Positions 27,092-36,569 of a stretch of DNA of 53,597 nt are shown here, piece after piece. The position numbers and the translations under genes are program-made. The DNA is from Marinomonas polaris DSM 16579 (lineage in GTDB: Bacteria > Pseudomonadota > Gammaproteobacteria > Pseudomonadales > Marinomonadaceae). Numbering within the stretch: the first letter of the stretch is position 1; every line of letters begins with the position of its first letter. Under the pieces are notes generated by a model. That model was not told the origin of the DNA and did no database searches. It saw nothing but the letters and a program-made list of their open reading frames with translations. The stretch is from assembly GCF_900129155.1 (NCBI RefSeq), contig NZ_FQVF01000028.1:1-53597 (forward strand), read 5' to 3'.

Positions 27092-27277
27092 TTATTTTTT
27101 AGAGCCGCAGCAAATTTTATTATTTTCAGGTAACTCAGCAAGCTCAACCACCCAATCAGCTCGAGCCTTATCAAAAGCCGTTCTGAGAGCTTTTAATTCA
27201 TCACTTGATGCAAGAGGAGCTTCTTTTTCATCATGACTCTGACGAGAAGAAGGGAATGGTATCAGATTATTCTTCAT
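27092..27277 (-). CDS. Small hypothetical protein with C-terminal Cys-Cys
   Basis: The 61-residue soluble protein starts with MKNNLIPFPSS, has a charged helix (about 24-50, SSDELKALRTAFDKARADWV) and ends KICCGSKK. I do not recognise it. It has an ATG with GAGA upstream and is on the same strand just before the BASS-like gene, so the pair may be co-transcribed. The adjacent C-terminal cysteines could bind a metal or form a redox site (inference only). Confidence 0.6.
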   Translation of the reverse strand: MKNNLIPFPSSRQSHDEKEAPLASSDELKALRTAFDKARADWVVELAELPENNKICCGSKK

Positions 27278-27368
27278 AAATTGTCTCTATTAAAGCATTG
27301 TCTGGATATCTATCGACACTCTATGGATAATCTTTAGCAAACGCAATGATCAAGCAGATGGAATACCT

Positions 27369-28151
27369 ATGAAGTTTTTAATATCACCAGCGAAAACATT
27401 AGACCTAACCTCGACCCCTAGCATTGATACGTTCAGCGTACCTGAACTGCTAGATGAATCTAAAGAGCTCATCGATACGATCAAACCGTATTCACCGGCG
27501 GACATCGCTTCCCTCATGAAGCTCAGTGACAAGCTTGCTACGCTTAATGTATCTCGCTACCAAGAATGGCAAAAAGAGCATACTAAAGATAACAGCCGCC
27601 CTGCTATTTATACTTTTATGGGCGATGTGTACACAGGGCTAGATGCTTACTCATTAAATGAAAGCGATATGAAATACGCACAAGAGTCCCTACGTATTTT
27701 AAGTGGTCTGTACGGGCTGCTAAAACCATTAGATCTGATGCAGGCCTATCGATTAGAAATGGGGACTAGCCTAAAGAACGACAAAGGCAGCAACCTCTAT
27801 CAATTTTGGGGAGACATCATTGTTGACAAGATTAACGAAACTCTTGAAGAAGGCGAATTACTGGTCAACTTAGCCTCTAACGAGTACTTCAAAGCGGTTA
27901 ACAAAAAGAAGCTAACGTCACCATTAATTAGCCCAAACTTTCTCGACGAAAAAAATGGCAAGTTTAAAGTGATTAGCTTTTATGCAAAAAAAGCCCGTGG
28001 TTTGATGGCTCGCTACCTAATAGAAAACCGATGTGAAACGCTAGATGAACTTAAGGCATTTGATCTAGCTGGTTATCGCTATGATCCTCAGCAATCAACA
28101 AAAGACACTCCTGTGTTTATTCGCCCAGAAAGCGCACAGCCAAATAAATAA
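27369..28151 (+). CDS. yaaA: Peroxide stress protein YaaA
   Basis: The 260-residue protein belongs to the YaaA/DUF328 family: N-terminal KFLISPAKTLD, central MGDVYTGLDA, LSGLYGLLKPLDLMQAYRLEMG and C-terminal KKARGLMARYLIENR. In E. coli YaaA limits damage under hydrogen peroxide by lowering free iron and binds DNA (family knowledge). It is a single gene, convergent with prmC; the two share a perfect hairpin at their 3' ends. Confidence 0.95.
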   Translation: MKFLISPAKTLDLTSTPSIDTFSVPELLDESKELIDTIKPYSPADIASLMKLSDKLATLNVSRYQEWQKEHTKDNSRPAIYTFMGDVYTGLDAYSLNESDMKYAQESLRILSGLYGLLKPLDLMQAYRLEMGTSLKNDKGSNLYQFWGDIIVDKINETLEEGELLVNLASNEYFKAVNKKKLTSPLISPNFLDEKNGKFKVISFYAKKARGLMARYLIENRCETLDELKAFDLAGYRYDPQQSTKDTPVFIRPESAQPNK

Positions 28152-28162
28152 AGCGTCCAAAC

Positions 28163-28195
28163 GAAGTAAGCGCTAACTCTAGCGCTTACTTCTTT
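28163..28195. terminator. Hairpin terminator between yaaA and prmC, overlapping prmC stop
   Basis: GAAGTAAGCGCTA and TAGCGCTTACTTC form a perfect 13-bp stem with loop ACTC, followed by TTT on the plus strand. The prmC stop codon lies inside the right arm. The T run is short, so efficiency is uncertain. Confidence 0.7.
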
Positions 28196-29034
28196 AAACT
28201 ATATTGCCCAATGGTAACCCGATCATTGCCACCTAAATCTTGAAAACTCTCGACGGCAGCAAAGCCCGCGTCAATCAGACATTTTTGAACCGCTGCAGCC
28301 TGATCATAACCATGCTCGAACATTAAATAGGCATTTGGCATCATAAAATTAGGCGCTATTTGAATGATATGCTCAATGTCAGCCATACCATGATTATCCG
28401 CCACCAAAGCGCTTTTAGGCTCAAAACGCACATCACCTTGTGACAAATGTTCATCATCAGGGTCAATATAAGGCGGGTTCGACACAATCAAATCAAATGG
28501 CTCGCAACCTTCCAAAGCATCAAACCAACTACTTTGCAGGAAATCCACGTTGCTAAGTTTATTACGTAGCGCATTACGCTTAGCCAAAGCCACAGCCTCT
28601 TCAACTAAATCCACGCCAACAACAGTCGATTTAGGCTGCTCTGACGCCAGCGATAAGGCAATTGCGCCTGTTCCAGTACCAAGATCTAGAATGCGATTTA
28701 CTTTGCTTATATCAAGCACAGACAAAGCCACTTCCACCAGCAGTTCAGTGTCAGCTCGAGGAATCAGAGTACAAGGAGCGACCTCAAGGTCTAGGCTCCA
28801 AAACGCCTGCTGACCCAATAAATACGCAACAGGCTCACCAAGCTCCCGACGAGCCAATAAGTCATTAAAGCGCCCTACGTCTGATGTACTGACTAGTTTT
28901 TCTGGCCAGGTATAAAAATAGGAAGTTGACACAGCTAAGACATGAGCAAGCAGTAACTGCGCATCTAACTGAGCAGTCTCAGAGACAAAAGTAAGGCGCT
29001 CGTAAGCGCCTTTTAGTAGTTCATCAATTCGCAT
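28186..29034 (-). CDS. prmC: Peptide chain release factor N5-glutamine methyltransferase
   Basis: PrmC methylates the GGQ glutamine of release factors. The SAM-binding motif ILDLGTGTGAIALSLA and the catalytic NPPY motif (IVSNPPYID) are intact, as is the N-terminal substrate domain with PVAYLLGQQAFWSLDLEV. 282 residues. It lies 28 bp after prfA, its substrate gene, which is the standard gammaproteobacterial order. Confidence 0.96.
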   Translation of the reverse strand: MRIDELLKGAYERLTFVSETAQLDAQLLLAHVLAVSTSYFYTWPEKLVSTSDVGRFNDLLARRELGEPVAYLLGQQAFWSLDLEVAPCTLIPRADTELLVEVALSVLDISKVNRILDLGTGTGAIALSLASEQPKSTVVGVDLVEEAVALAKRNALRNKLSNVDFLQSSWFDALEGCEPFDLIVSNPPYIDPDDEHLSQGDVRFEPKSALVADNHGMADIEHIIQIAPNFMMPNAYLMFEHGYDQAAAVQKCLIDAGFAAVESFQDLGGNDRVTIGQYSLKK

Positions 29035-29062
29035 ATGCGATGATTACCTTTATTTATTCAGA

Positions 29063-30151
29063 TTAATTGTCGCCACTCAACGCTGCCAACTGCTCCGCTT
29101 GGAACTCGTTCACTAGCGGGTTGATCAAAGAGTCTAATTCACCAGCAACAATTTCATCTAGCTTGTACAAAGTTAGGTTAATACGGTGATCAGTAACCCT
29201 GCCTTGTGGATAATTGTAAGTACGGATACGTTCAGAACGATCACCACTACCCACCAAGGATTTACGCGCTTCGGATTGCTCACTCGCCGCTTTTTCTTGT
29301 TCAGCCGCTTGCAAACGAGACGCGAGCAAAGACATGGCTTTGGCACGGTTTTTATGCTGCGAACGCTCTTCCTGACACTCTACGACAACGCCTGTTGGAA
29401 TGTGCGTCAAACGAATGGCCGAGTCTGTTTTGTTTACGTGCTGACCACCCGCACCAGAGGCACGGAAAGTATCAATGCGCAAATCGGATTTGTTGATGAT
29501 GATGTCATCTAATTCATCCATTTCAGGCATGACCGCGACAGTACAAGCTGACGTATGGATACGGCCTTGAGATTCCGTCGCTGGAACACGTTGGACTCGA
29601 TGAGCACCGGATTCAAACTTCAGTTTAGAATAAGCACCTTCACCAACAATCCGAGCAATCACTTCTTTGTAACCGCCATGCTCACCATCGCTTGCACTGA
29701 CAATTTCAACTTTCCAACGTTGTGTCTCTGCATAACGAGAATACATGCGGAATAAATCGCCAGAGAAAATAGATGCTTCATCGCCACCAGTACCAGCACG
29801 CACTTCTAGGAATACGTTACGAGAGTCGTTCGGATCTTTAGGTAAAAGCAATTTTTGCAATACTAGCTGAAGCTCTTCTTTTTGTGCTTGACCGGCTTTG
29901 TATTCTTCCACACCCATTTCTTTTATGTCTGGGTCAGCATCCGTCATCATCAATTCGGCTTCAGCAATGTTTTCATCTATTTGCTGAAACTCATTAAAAC
30001 ACTTAACAACAGGCTCAAGCTCTGCGTATTCTTTGGAATAAGCACGGAACAAATCTTGATCCATAATGACTTCAGCCACACCTAAAAGCGCTGATAATTC
30101 GTCATAACGATCAGATAAACTTTCTAATTTTAACTTTATGGATTCTTTCAT
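29063..30151 (-). CDS. prfA: Peptide chain release factor 1
   Basis: RF1 terminates translation at UAA/UAG. The GGQ peptidyl-hydrolysis motif is at 235-237 (RASGAGGQHVNKTDSA) and the anticodon-like PxT motif lies in RVPATESQGRIHTSA. 362 residues, normal for the family. It starts 3 bp after hemA, an arrangement shared with E. coli. Confidence 0.97.
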   Translation of the reverse strand: MKESIKLKLESLSDRYDELSALLGVAEVIMDQDLFRAYSKEYAELEPVVKCFNEFQQIDENIAEAELMMTDADPDIKEMGVEEYKAGQAQKEELQLVLQKLLLPKDPNDSRNVFLEVRAGTGGDEASIFSGDLFRMYSRYAETQRWKVEIVSASDGEHGGYKEVIARIVGEGAYSKLKFESGAHRVQRVPATESQGRIHTSACTVAVMPEMDELDDIIINKSDLRIDTFRASGAGGQHVNKTDSAIRLTHIPTGVVVECQEERSQHKNRAKAMSLLASRLQAAEQEKAASEQSEARKSLVGSGDRSERIRTYNYPQGRVTDHRINLTLYKLDEIVAGELDSLINPLVNEFQAEQLAALSGDN

Positions 30152-30154
30152 TTT

Positions 30155-31423
30155 TTAATTATCTTTTTCTTCGTAAATGCCCAATACATTTGAGGCAATG
30201 ATTAATGCATCTTGATCGGCGTCGGCACCAGCATCACGCAAATAGCGTGTTGGCGCATGAATGAGCTTATTCATTAAACCATGAGCAAGTTTGTTAAGCA
30301 CTTGCTCAGGAGACTGTCCCATTTCAAGACCTTTTAGAGCTTTTTCCAGTTCTGTATTTTTTATGGCCTCAGCGGATTGCCTAAAGGTCACTATCAGGTC
30401 TGACACTTTCCTCGACTCAACCACTCGTCGATAAGAATCAACCCCTTCTTCGATCATTTGCTCGGCCGCTTTCGCCGCATCTTGCCTTGCTCTGACATTT
30501 TCTTCAATCACTGAATGAAGATCATCGACGGTATAGAGATACGCGTCGTTTACTTCTTCCACTTCTGGCTCAATATCACGAGGCACAGCGATATCAATTA
30601 ACAACATTGGTGAATGGCGACGTTGCGACGTTGCACGCTCTACCATGCCCTTACCGATAATGGGTAATTGGCTCGCTGTAGACGATATAACGATATCAGC
30701 CTGAGATAAATAATCGCCAATTTCACCCAACATAATGGCTTCAGCATTAAGCTCATCCGCTAAGATCTGAGCTCGCGCCAAGGTTCGGTTGGCCACTATG
30801 ATGCGTTTAATACCATTTTCTTTTAGATGCCGCGCTACCAGCTCAATAGTTTGCCCAGCGCCAATTAATAGCGCCGTACTGTTTCTAATATCTGCGAAAA
30901 TACGTTGTGCCAGACTCACTGCAGCAAACGCAATGGAAACCGGGTTTTCACCGATGGCTGTATCCGTGCGTACACGTTTAGCAACTGAAAAAGTACGCTG
31001 AAATAAAGACTCTAGTTCCGGACCAATACAAGAACCTTCTTGCGAAACCGCATAAGCAGACTTTACTTGCCCAAGAATCTGAGGCTCGCCTAGAATCAAC
31101 GAATCTAAGCCTGATGCCACACGCATAACGTGGCGCACACTATCGTCATCAGAATGTGTATAACAGTATTGCTGTAATTCAGGCAAAGCAATGCCATGAT
31201 ACTCGCCAAGCCAAGCAATCACGCCATCCACCTTGCTAAGATCTTCAACCGAACAATAAAGTTCGGTGCGATTACAGGTCGATACTATTACTGCTTCATT
31301 GGCTTTATTCTCAGATATCAGAGAAGACAAGGCATCGATCATCTTTTCAGGCGCAAAGGCCACACGCTCACGTATCGAAACCGGCGCAGTTTTGTGATTT
31401 ATACCTACAGTGATTAGCGGCAT
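30155..31423 (-). CDS. hemA: Glutamyl-tRNA reductase
   Basis: HemA reduces glutamyl-tRNA to glutamate-1-semialdehyde, the committed haem step. The catalytic Cys50 is in VSTCNRTELYC, and the NADPH-binding GAGQTIELVARHL and the C-terminal dimerisation helix are present. 422 residues. It leads hemA-prfA-prmC and is divergent from the lbcA-lolB operon. The early region (TVGINHKTAPVSIRERVAF) carries Lys/Arg residues that in enterobacteria act in haem-dependent proteolysis (family knowledge). Confidence 0.97.
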   Translation of the reverse strand: MPLITVGINHKTAPVSIRERVAFAPEKMIDALSSLISENKANEAVIVSTCNRTELYCSVEDLSKVDGVIAWLGEYHGIALPELQQYCYTHSDDDSVRHVMRVASGLDSLILGEPQILGQVKSAYAVSQEGSCIGPELESLFQRTFSVAKRVRTDTAIGENPVSIAFAAVSLAQRIFADIRNSTALLIGAGQTIELVARHLKENGIKRIIVANRTLARAQILADELNAEAIMLGEIGDYLSQADIVISSTASQLPIIGKGMVERATSQRRHSPMLLIDIAVPRDIEPEVEEVNDAYLYTVDDLHSVIEENVRARQDAAKAAEQMIEEGVDSYRRVVESRKVSDLIVTFRQSAEAIKNTELEKALKGLEMGQSPEQVLNKLAHGLMNKLIHAPTRYLRDAGADADQDALIIASNVLGIYEEKDN

Positions 31424-31438
31424 TCAGGACTCTTCTCA

Positions 31439-31452
31439 AAGATCGAGATCTT
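31439..31452. repeat. Short palindrome in hemA leader
   Basis: AAGATCGAGATCTT is a perfect 6-bp inverted repeat with a 2-base centre, 16 bp upstream of the hemA ATG and downstream of the -10 candidate. It could be an operator or chance; no function is claimed. Confidence 0.4.
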
Positions 31453-31509
31453 AAGGTAATGACAGGAACAAGCATTGCTCCAACATGACTCTTTACATAA
31501 AGAAGACAC

Positions 31510-31515
31510 ATTATA
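31510..31515 (-). promoter_or_regulatory. Sigma-70 -10 box candidate for hemA
   Basis: The minus strand has a consensus TATAAT (in CGTATAATGTG) about 87 bp upstream of the hemA start. No good -35 hexamer is seen at 16-18 bp, so it is only a half-supported promoter. Confidence 0.45.
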
Positions 31516-31621
31516 CGAGAAATTCGCTTTTTTTCGCACCCCATATGCTCAATAAAAGTAATAGGATTAGTTTATAGTTATGACTGACATAAAGAGCCGC
31601 TAACGATACCATAAGGGTTGT

Positions 31622-33433
31622 ATGAATTTAGCATCGAGAAAAAACATGCCTGTTGTTTTAGGCCCTGTACACAAAAAACATCCCCAAAAGCCCATTACAA
31701 AAGGGATTTTGTTATTTTTCACTCTTCTAAGCTTGCCTCTACTGAATGCATGTAGCCAAAACACGACTCAACAAAATACCTTGCCACCAAGTAAAGAGAC
31801 ACCTATAACGGAGAGCTTTGCTAATAAGGGTAAAATTGAGGAATTACTCAATGCCGAATTCACCTTACAAAGAGAAGGCCCAAACAAAGCCTTTGAACCT
31901 TTTTATGGATTAGCCAGCAAATCTGGCGATATTGCACTGATAGAAAGACTGACACACATTGCAGTGGTATCTCAAAATCACCTTTATATAGAAAGAAGTG
32001 CGAACTTATGGCTGTCTGTCGACCCAACATCGGAAGCCGCCTATTCATTAAAATTGCAGGTTCTCATCAAAGACAATCGCGCAGAAGAAGTAACCACTCT
32101 ACTCATTAACGCCATGAGACATAAGGTTTCGTTGCGTTTTTTACCTATCTACCTCGAAGATAATGTCCGCGATAACGACCAAGTCAATACGATAGAAACA
32201 GCAATTTATGCACTTCCGCCAGAGTTAAAAAATAATCAATACATACAAGTAAGTTACGCACATCTTTTACTACTTTCAGGTAAATATCAGCTTGCTATTA
32301 ATGCATCAGAAAAACTGTTAGCCCAAAAAAATACAGACAAAAATGAAGCACTTTATCTTATTTTGGCCTTTAGCCAAAAAAGCCTTGGACTGCTAGATGA
32401 TGCCATCAAAACACTACAAACAGCATCTCAATATTTTCCCAAAAATACGCGAACAATCACACCTTTGATCGATTTCTTAGTTGAAAATGAACAACCAAAG
32501 GCGGCTACCGAGTTTTTCCAAAAAACAGATTTAGAGACACCTGAAAAACTACAAGTTGGCATTAACTTGATGCGTACCTTGCTGGAACACAACCAACCAG
32601 GATTAGCATTAGCAACAGCCAACGATCTCCCCGAAAAACAACTAGGTCTATCCAATCAGGTTCAATACTTAACAGCCATTGCTCTAGCTCAATTGGATAA
32701 AAAAGCACAAGCCGTAAAGGTGATGGAAAAAGTTGACGGCGCCTTACGAACCAATGCCACCAATCAAATAGCCCTGTGGCTTTATGATGACAACAAAGAG
32801 AATGATATCAATAACATGGTGCTGCGTAGAACAACGCGAGAAAACATGCCTGAGCAAGTTGCCGCTATCAGTCGTCTTCATGAAGAAAAAGGCCATACTG
32901 ATTTATCATTCGAATTGATAAATAATGCTCTTATCGCACTTCCAGAATCTGACGCTTTGCGCTATCACAAAGCGCTACTCGCTGACACTCTAGGTAACTG
33001 GAAGATCACGGAGAAAGAGTTAACAACCTTGCTGCAAAAAGACCCAGACAATCCGCAGTACTTAAATGCTCTCGGCTATACGTTACTCACTCGAACCAAA
33101 AGAATAGATGAAGCCATGAGGTACATAGAATCGGCTTATGAAAAAGCAGACAATGACCCCGCTATTATTGATAGCCTAGGCTGGGGATTCTTTCTGAAAG
33201 GAGAGTTTGAGCAGTCTTCTTATTATTTGAAAAAAGCTTGGTCAATTTTACCAGACGCTGAAATCGCGGCCCACTACGGCGAATCATTATGGAAACAACG
33301 CCATTACAAAGAAGCAATAGCCGTATGGGAAGCTGCTTTAGAGACATCACCCGATACACCACTTTTACTCGACACCATTAAACGACTGTCACCGTCGTTA
33401 CTTGAAGAACAAAAACAGGACAAACCGTCATGA
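31622..33433 (+). CDS. lbcA: TPR lipoprotein, LbcA-like
   Basis: The 603-residue protein carries a lipoprotein signal with a long basic lead (hydrophobic about 29-43, lipobox LNAC), followed by tetratricopeptide repeats to the end (clear units near DNPQYLNALGYTLLTRTKRIDEAMRYI and DNDPAIIDSLGWGFFLKGEFEQSSYYL). In Pseudomonas the TPR lipoprotein in this exact place (before lolB-ispE-prs) is LbcA, the outer-membrane partner of the periplasmic protease CtpA. The gene name is assigned by synteny and architecture. AAGGG precedes the ATG. The stop overlaps lolB by four bases. Confidence 0.82.
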   Translation: MNLASRKNMPVVLGPVHKKHPQKPITKGILLFFTLLSLPLLNACSQNTTQQNTLPPSKETPITESFANKGKIEELLNAEFTLQREGPNKAFEPFYGLASKSGDIALIERLTHIAVVSQNHLYIERSANLWLSVDPTSEAAYSLKLQVLIKDNRAEEVTTLLINAMRHKVSLRFLPIYLEDNVRDNDQVNTIETAIYALPPELKNNQYIQVSYAHLLLLSGKYQLAINASEKLLAQKNTDKNEALYLILAFSQKSLGLLDDAIKTLQTASQYFPKNTRTITPLIDFLVENEQPKAATEFFQKTDLETPEKLQVGINLMRTLLEHNQPGLALATANDLPEKQLGLSNQVQYLTAIALAQLDKKAQAVKVMEKVDGALRTNATNQIALWLYDDNKENDINNMVLRRTTRENMPEQVAAISRLHEEKGHTDLSFELINNALIALPESDALRYHKALLADTLGNWKITEKELTTLLQKDPDNPQYLNALGYTLLTRTKRIDEAMRYIESAYEKADNDPAIIDSLGWGFFLKGEFEQSSYYLKKAWSILPDAEIAAHYGESLWKQRHYKEAIAVWEAALETSPDTPLLLDTIKRLSPSLLEEQKQDKPS

Positions 33434-34008
33434 CTTATCGCACGCTCTGTATTCTTGCCTTTACCGCACTTATTAGTGCCTGTAGTTCCAGACCAACAGG
33501 ACCAATAACACCACCGCCAGAAAGCGTTAGCGCCATTTCGAAATGGGAAACATCAGGCAGAGTAGGTATACGAACAAAGAATGATGCCGTTTCCGGCAAT
33601 TTTAATTGGCAAAAGGATCCAAAAACATTTGCCTTGAGTATCGTTGGTCCTTTCGGACAAGGTGCTACTCATCTAAACCAATCGAATGATGGTATTGTGA
33701 CATTAGCTTATGAAGATACTGTCGTTACAGGTAACAACCCAGCGACTTTACTACAACAAGAGTTAGGCTGGGAGTTCCCTGTCAACCAAGTCACCTATTG
33801 GATTAGAGGGTTAGCCTATCCAAATTCGGCTGCTAGAATAAGCAAAGACCCAGATAGCCAATTGCCAAATAAAATAGAGCAAGATGGCTGGCTTATTACC
33901 TATAGCAATTTCACTAAGGTAGATGGCTTGTCTTTACCGCAAAAAATGCAAGTGTCAAACCCGCCATTCAGAGTCAATTTAATTATTAACCAATGGACCA
34001 TTCAGTAA
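33430..34008 (+). CDS. lolB: Outer-membrane lipoprotein receptor LolB
   Basis: LolB receives lipoproteins from LolA and inserts them in the outer membrane. The 192-residue protein has a lipoprotein signal with lipobox ISAC, followed by WETSGRVGIRTKNDAVSGNFNWQ and SIVGPFGQGA, which match the family core. It overlaps both the TPR lipoprotein (ATGA) and ispE. Confidence 0.93.
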   Translation: MTYRTLCILAFTALISACSSRPTGPITPPPESVSAISKWETSGRVGIRTKNDAVSGNFNWQKDPKTFALSIVGPFGQGATHLNQSNDGIVTLAYEDTVVTGNNPATLLQQELGWEFPVNQVTYWIRGLAYPNSAARISKDPDSQLPNKIEQDGWLITYSNFTKVDGLSLPQKMQVSNPPFRVNLIINQWTIQ

Positions 34009-34868
34009 CCAATATGCAATTACCTTCTCCTGCAAAATTAAATTTATTTTTACACATCACTGGTCGACGAGAAGACGGCTACCATGAACTACAAACACTG
34101 TTTCAGTTTATTGATTTATGCGACACGCTCGATTTTTCACTAACTAGAAATAACCAAATCACAATTACACCTATTATTGAGCATCTTCCTACAGAAGATA
34201 ACCTCATTTATAAAGCGGCAAAACTGCTGACACCATTCAAGAAAGATTCAACATTCGGCATCGACATTATCCTAACAAAACAATTACCTATGGGTGGCGG
34301 AATTGGTGGCGGTAGCTCAAACGCAGCAACCGCTTTGTTGGCGCTAAACGTATTATGGGGATGCCAGCTTTCTTTGGAAAAACTGGCAGAATTAGGCGTG
34401 CAATTAGGTGCTGACATTCCTGTTTTTGTCATGGGGTTCGCAGCGTTTGCTGAAGGCGTTGGAGAGAAGCTACAAAAAGTCGAGTTAGATACACCATATT
34501 TTTTGCTCATTAAGCCCAATTGCCACGTCTCAACTGGTCAAATATTTACCGATAAATATTTGACAAGAGACACCCCTCCCATCAGAATATCGCACGCCTT
34601 GAAGCTGGGTGGGCATAATGATTGCTTAGACGTGGTAAAAAAGCACAATCCTGAGGTCAATGAAGCGTATCTATGGTTGAAAAATTATGGTGACGCGAAG
34701 CTTACAGGAACAGGCGCTTGTCTATTTTTAGCATTCGATAATTTGCGCGACGCCGAACGAGTAAGATCGTCTACACCGACAAAATGGCAGAGTTGGGTTT
34801 GCCGTGGCTGTAACACTTCTCCAACACACGCTGCGCTAAACCAGTGGATTGAGCAAAATCGAGGTTAG
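33993..34868 (+). CDS. ispE: 4-diphosphocytidyl-2-C-methyl-D-erythritol kinase
   Basis: IspE is the GHMP kinase of the MEP isoprenoid pathway. The ATP-binding glycine loop is PMGGGIGGGSSNAATALL, the N-terminus has SPAKLNLFLHITGRREDGYH, and LGADIPVFV and LTGTGACLF complete the fold. Two starts are possible: ATG at 33993 (overlapping lolB by 16 bp) or ATG at 34014 (5 bp after lolB). Neither has a strong ribosome site, and translational coupling is likely. Confidence 0.94.
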   Translation: MDHSVTNMQLPSPAKLNLFLHITGRREDGYHELQTLFQFIDLCDTLDFSLTRNNQITITPIIEHLPTEDNLIYKAAKLLTPFKKDSTFGIDIILTKQLPMGGGIGGGSSNAATALLALNVLWGCQLSLEKLAELGVQLGADIPVFVMGFAAFAEGVGEKLQKVELDTPYFLLIKPNCHVSTGQIFTDKYLTRDTPPIRISHALKLGGHNDCLDVVKKHNPEVNEAYLWLKNYGDAKLTGTGACLFLAFDNLRDAERVRSSTPTKWQSWVCRGCNTSPTHAALNQWIEQNRG

Positions 34869-34952
34869 TGTGCCACATAGACAACACCACCTCAGCCAGT
34901 CTTTTCTTGGCTAATAAATAGTCATCGCTACAAAATACAAAGGGTATACACA

Positions 34953-35900
34953 GTGTCCAAGTTGATGGTTTTTACCGGTAATGCAAACCCTGAACTCGCT
35001 CGCAGGGTGGTTCGCCGCCTAGGGCTACCTATCGGAAATGCAACCGTAGGTAAGTTTAGCGACGGAGAGATTACGGTCGAGATCAATGAAAATGTTCGTG
35101 GTAAAGACGTTTTTATTATCCAATCTACATGCGCACCTAGTAATGATAACTTGATGGAACTTATCGTCATGGCAGACGCTTTACGCCGCGCATCTGCCAC
35201 TCGAGTTACCGCTGTTATACCTTACTTTGGCTATGCTCGTCAGGATCGTCGTGTACGTTCTGCTCGTGTGCCAATTACAGCAAAAGTGGTTGCTGATATG
35301 ATTTCCGCAGTGGGTATCAATCGCGTACTAACGGTTGACCTTCATGCAGACCAAATCCAAGGATTCTTCGACATCCCTGTTGATAACGTCTACGCCACAC
35401 CATTACTGCTTGATGATTTGCAACGCCAAGGCCATGAAAACATCACGGTTGTTTCCCCCGATGTGGGTGGTGTTGTTCGTGCACGTGCTTTTGCAAAATT
35501 ACTAGATGATGCGGACTTAGCCATCATCGATAAGCGTCGTCCTCGCGCCAATGAAGCGCAGATCATGCACTTGATCGGTGATGTAGCAGGCAAAACGTGC
35601 GTTCTAGTGGACGACATGTGTGATACTGGCGGCACATTGTGCGCTGCAGCAAAAGCCCTAAAAGAACATGGCGCAGCAAAAGTGCTTGCTTACTGTACTC
35701 ACCCTGTACTGTCTGGCAAAGCCATTGAAAACATTAAAAATTCCGTGCTTGATGAGTTGGTCGTGACTGATACCATCCCATTGACACAAGAGGCGCTTAA
35801 TTGCCCTCAAATACGCCAATTGTCGATGTCTGACATTATGGCGGAGGCTGTTCGTCGTGTATGCAACGAGGAGTCTATCAGTGCCATGTTTGGGGCCTAA
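34953..35900 (+). CDS. prs: Ribose-phosphate pyrophosphokinase (PRPP synthetase)
   Basis: Prs makes PRPP for nucleotide, histidine and tryptophan synthesis. Diagnostic segments are YFGYARQDRRVRSARVPITAKVVAD (catalytic loop region), DLHADQIQGFFDIPVDN, and the PRPP-binding motif VLVDDMCDTGGTLC. 315 residues. The start is GTG at 34953 with AAAGGG eight bases upstream. It is 84 bp after ispE. Confidence 0.97.
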   Translation: MSKLMVFTGNANPELARRVVRRLGLPIGNATVGKFSDGEITVEINENVRGKDVFIIQSTCAPSNDNLMELIVMADALRRASATRVTAVIPYFGYARQDRRVRSARVPITAKVVADMISAVGINRVLTVDLHADQIQGFFDIPVDNVYATPLLLDDLQRQGHENITVVSPDVGGVVRARAFAKLLDDADLAIIDKRRPRANEAQIMHLIGDVAGKTCVLVDDMCDTGGTLCAAAKALKEHGAAKVLAYCTHPVLSGKAIENIKNSVLDELVVTDTIPLTQEALNCPQIRQLSMSDIMAEAVRRVCNEESISAMFGA

Positions 35901-35969
35901 GCCAAACACTAACGCTCGGAACGGGTCGCATTTCTGGGCACAAACTTTATTAATTATTAGGAAAATACC

Positions 35970-36548
35970 ATGTCATTATCTATTAATGCCGTAGCACGTA
36001 CTCAAGAAGGTAAAGGTGCGAGCCGCCGCCTTCGTAACGAAGGCCTAGTGCCAGCTGTTATTTATGGCGGTGAGACTGCTCCAGTATCTATCTCTTTCAA
36101 AGACAACGAGCTACTTAAAGCTGTTGGCACTCCTGGTTTCTTAACTGGCCTAGTTGAAGTAACTGTTGAAGGCAAAACTGAACAAGTTCTTGTTAAAGCG
36201 CTACAACGCCACCCATCAAGCGGCGCAGTAATGCATATGGATCTTCAGCGCGCTCAAGCTGATAAAGTGATCACTACTCGTGTTCCTTTAACCTTCATCA
36301 ACGCTGCACAAAGTGAAGGCGTTAGCAAGCAAGGTGGTCGTTTGACTGTAGAGTCTAAATTGGCTGAAGTTCGTTGCCTACCAGCAAACCTTCCAGAAGT
36401 ATTGACAGTAGACGTGATCAAAGGCCAACTTGATCAAATCTTCCACCTTTCTGATGTTATCCTTCCTGAAGGCGTAGAGCTTGTGTCTTTGCTTAAAGGC
36501 GAAGATCACGACCAACCTATCGCTCGTATCGGTAAGTCTAAACGTTAA
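35970..36548 (+). CDS. rplY: 50S ribosomal protein L25, long CTC-type
   Basis: The 192-residue form has the 5S-binding L25 domain (about 1-93; NAVARTQEGKGASRRLRNEGLVPAVIYGG) plus the C-terminal CTC domain (about 95-190; VPLTFINAAQSEGV, FHLSDVILPEGVEL). It differs from the short 94-residue E. coli protein. It lies between prs and pth. AGGAAAATACC precedes the ATG. Confidence 0.96.
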   Translation: MSLSINAVARTQEGKGASRRLRNEGLVPAVIYGGETAPVSISFKDNELLKAVGTPGFLTGLVEVTVEGKTEQVLVKALQRHPSSGAVMHMDLQRAQADKVITTRVPLTFINAAQSEGVSKQGGRLTVESKLAEVRCLPANLPEVLTVDVIKGQLDQIFHLSDVILPEGVELVSLLKGEDHDQPIARIGKSKR

Positions 36549-36569
36549 GATCTCATTGAAGGCAGTATT

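Noticed and set aside
34894..34912. AGCCA/TGGCT interrupted repeat upstream of prs as a possible PurR operator
   Set aside because: It does not match the PurR consensus and is only 5 bp per arm.
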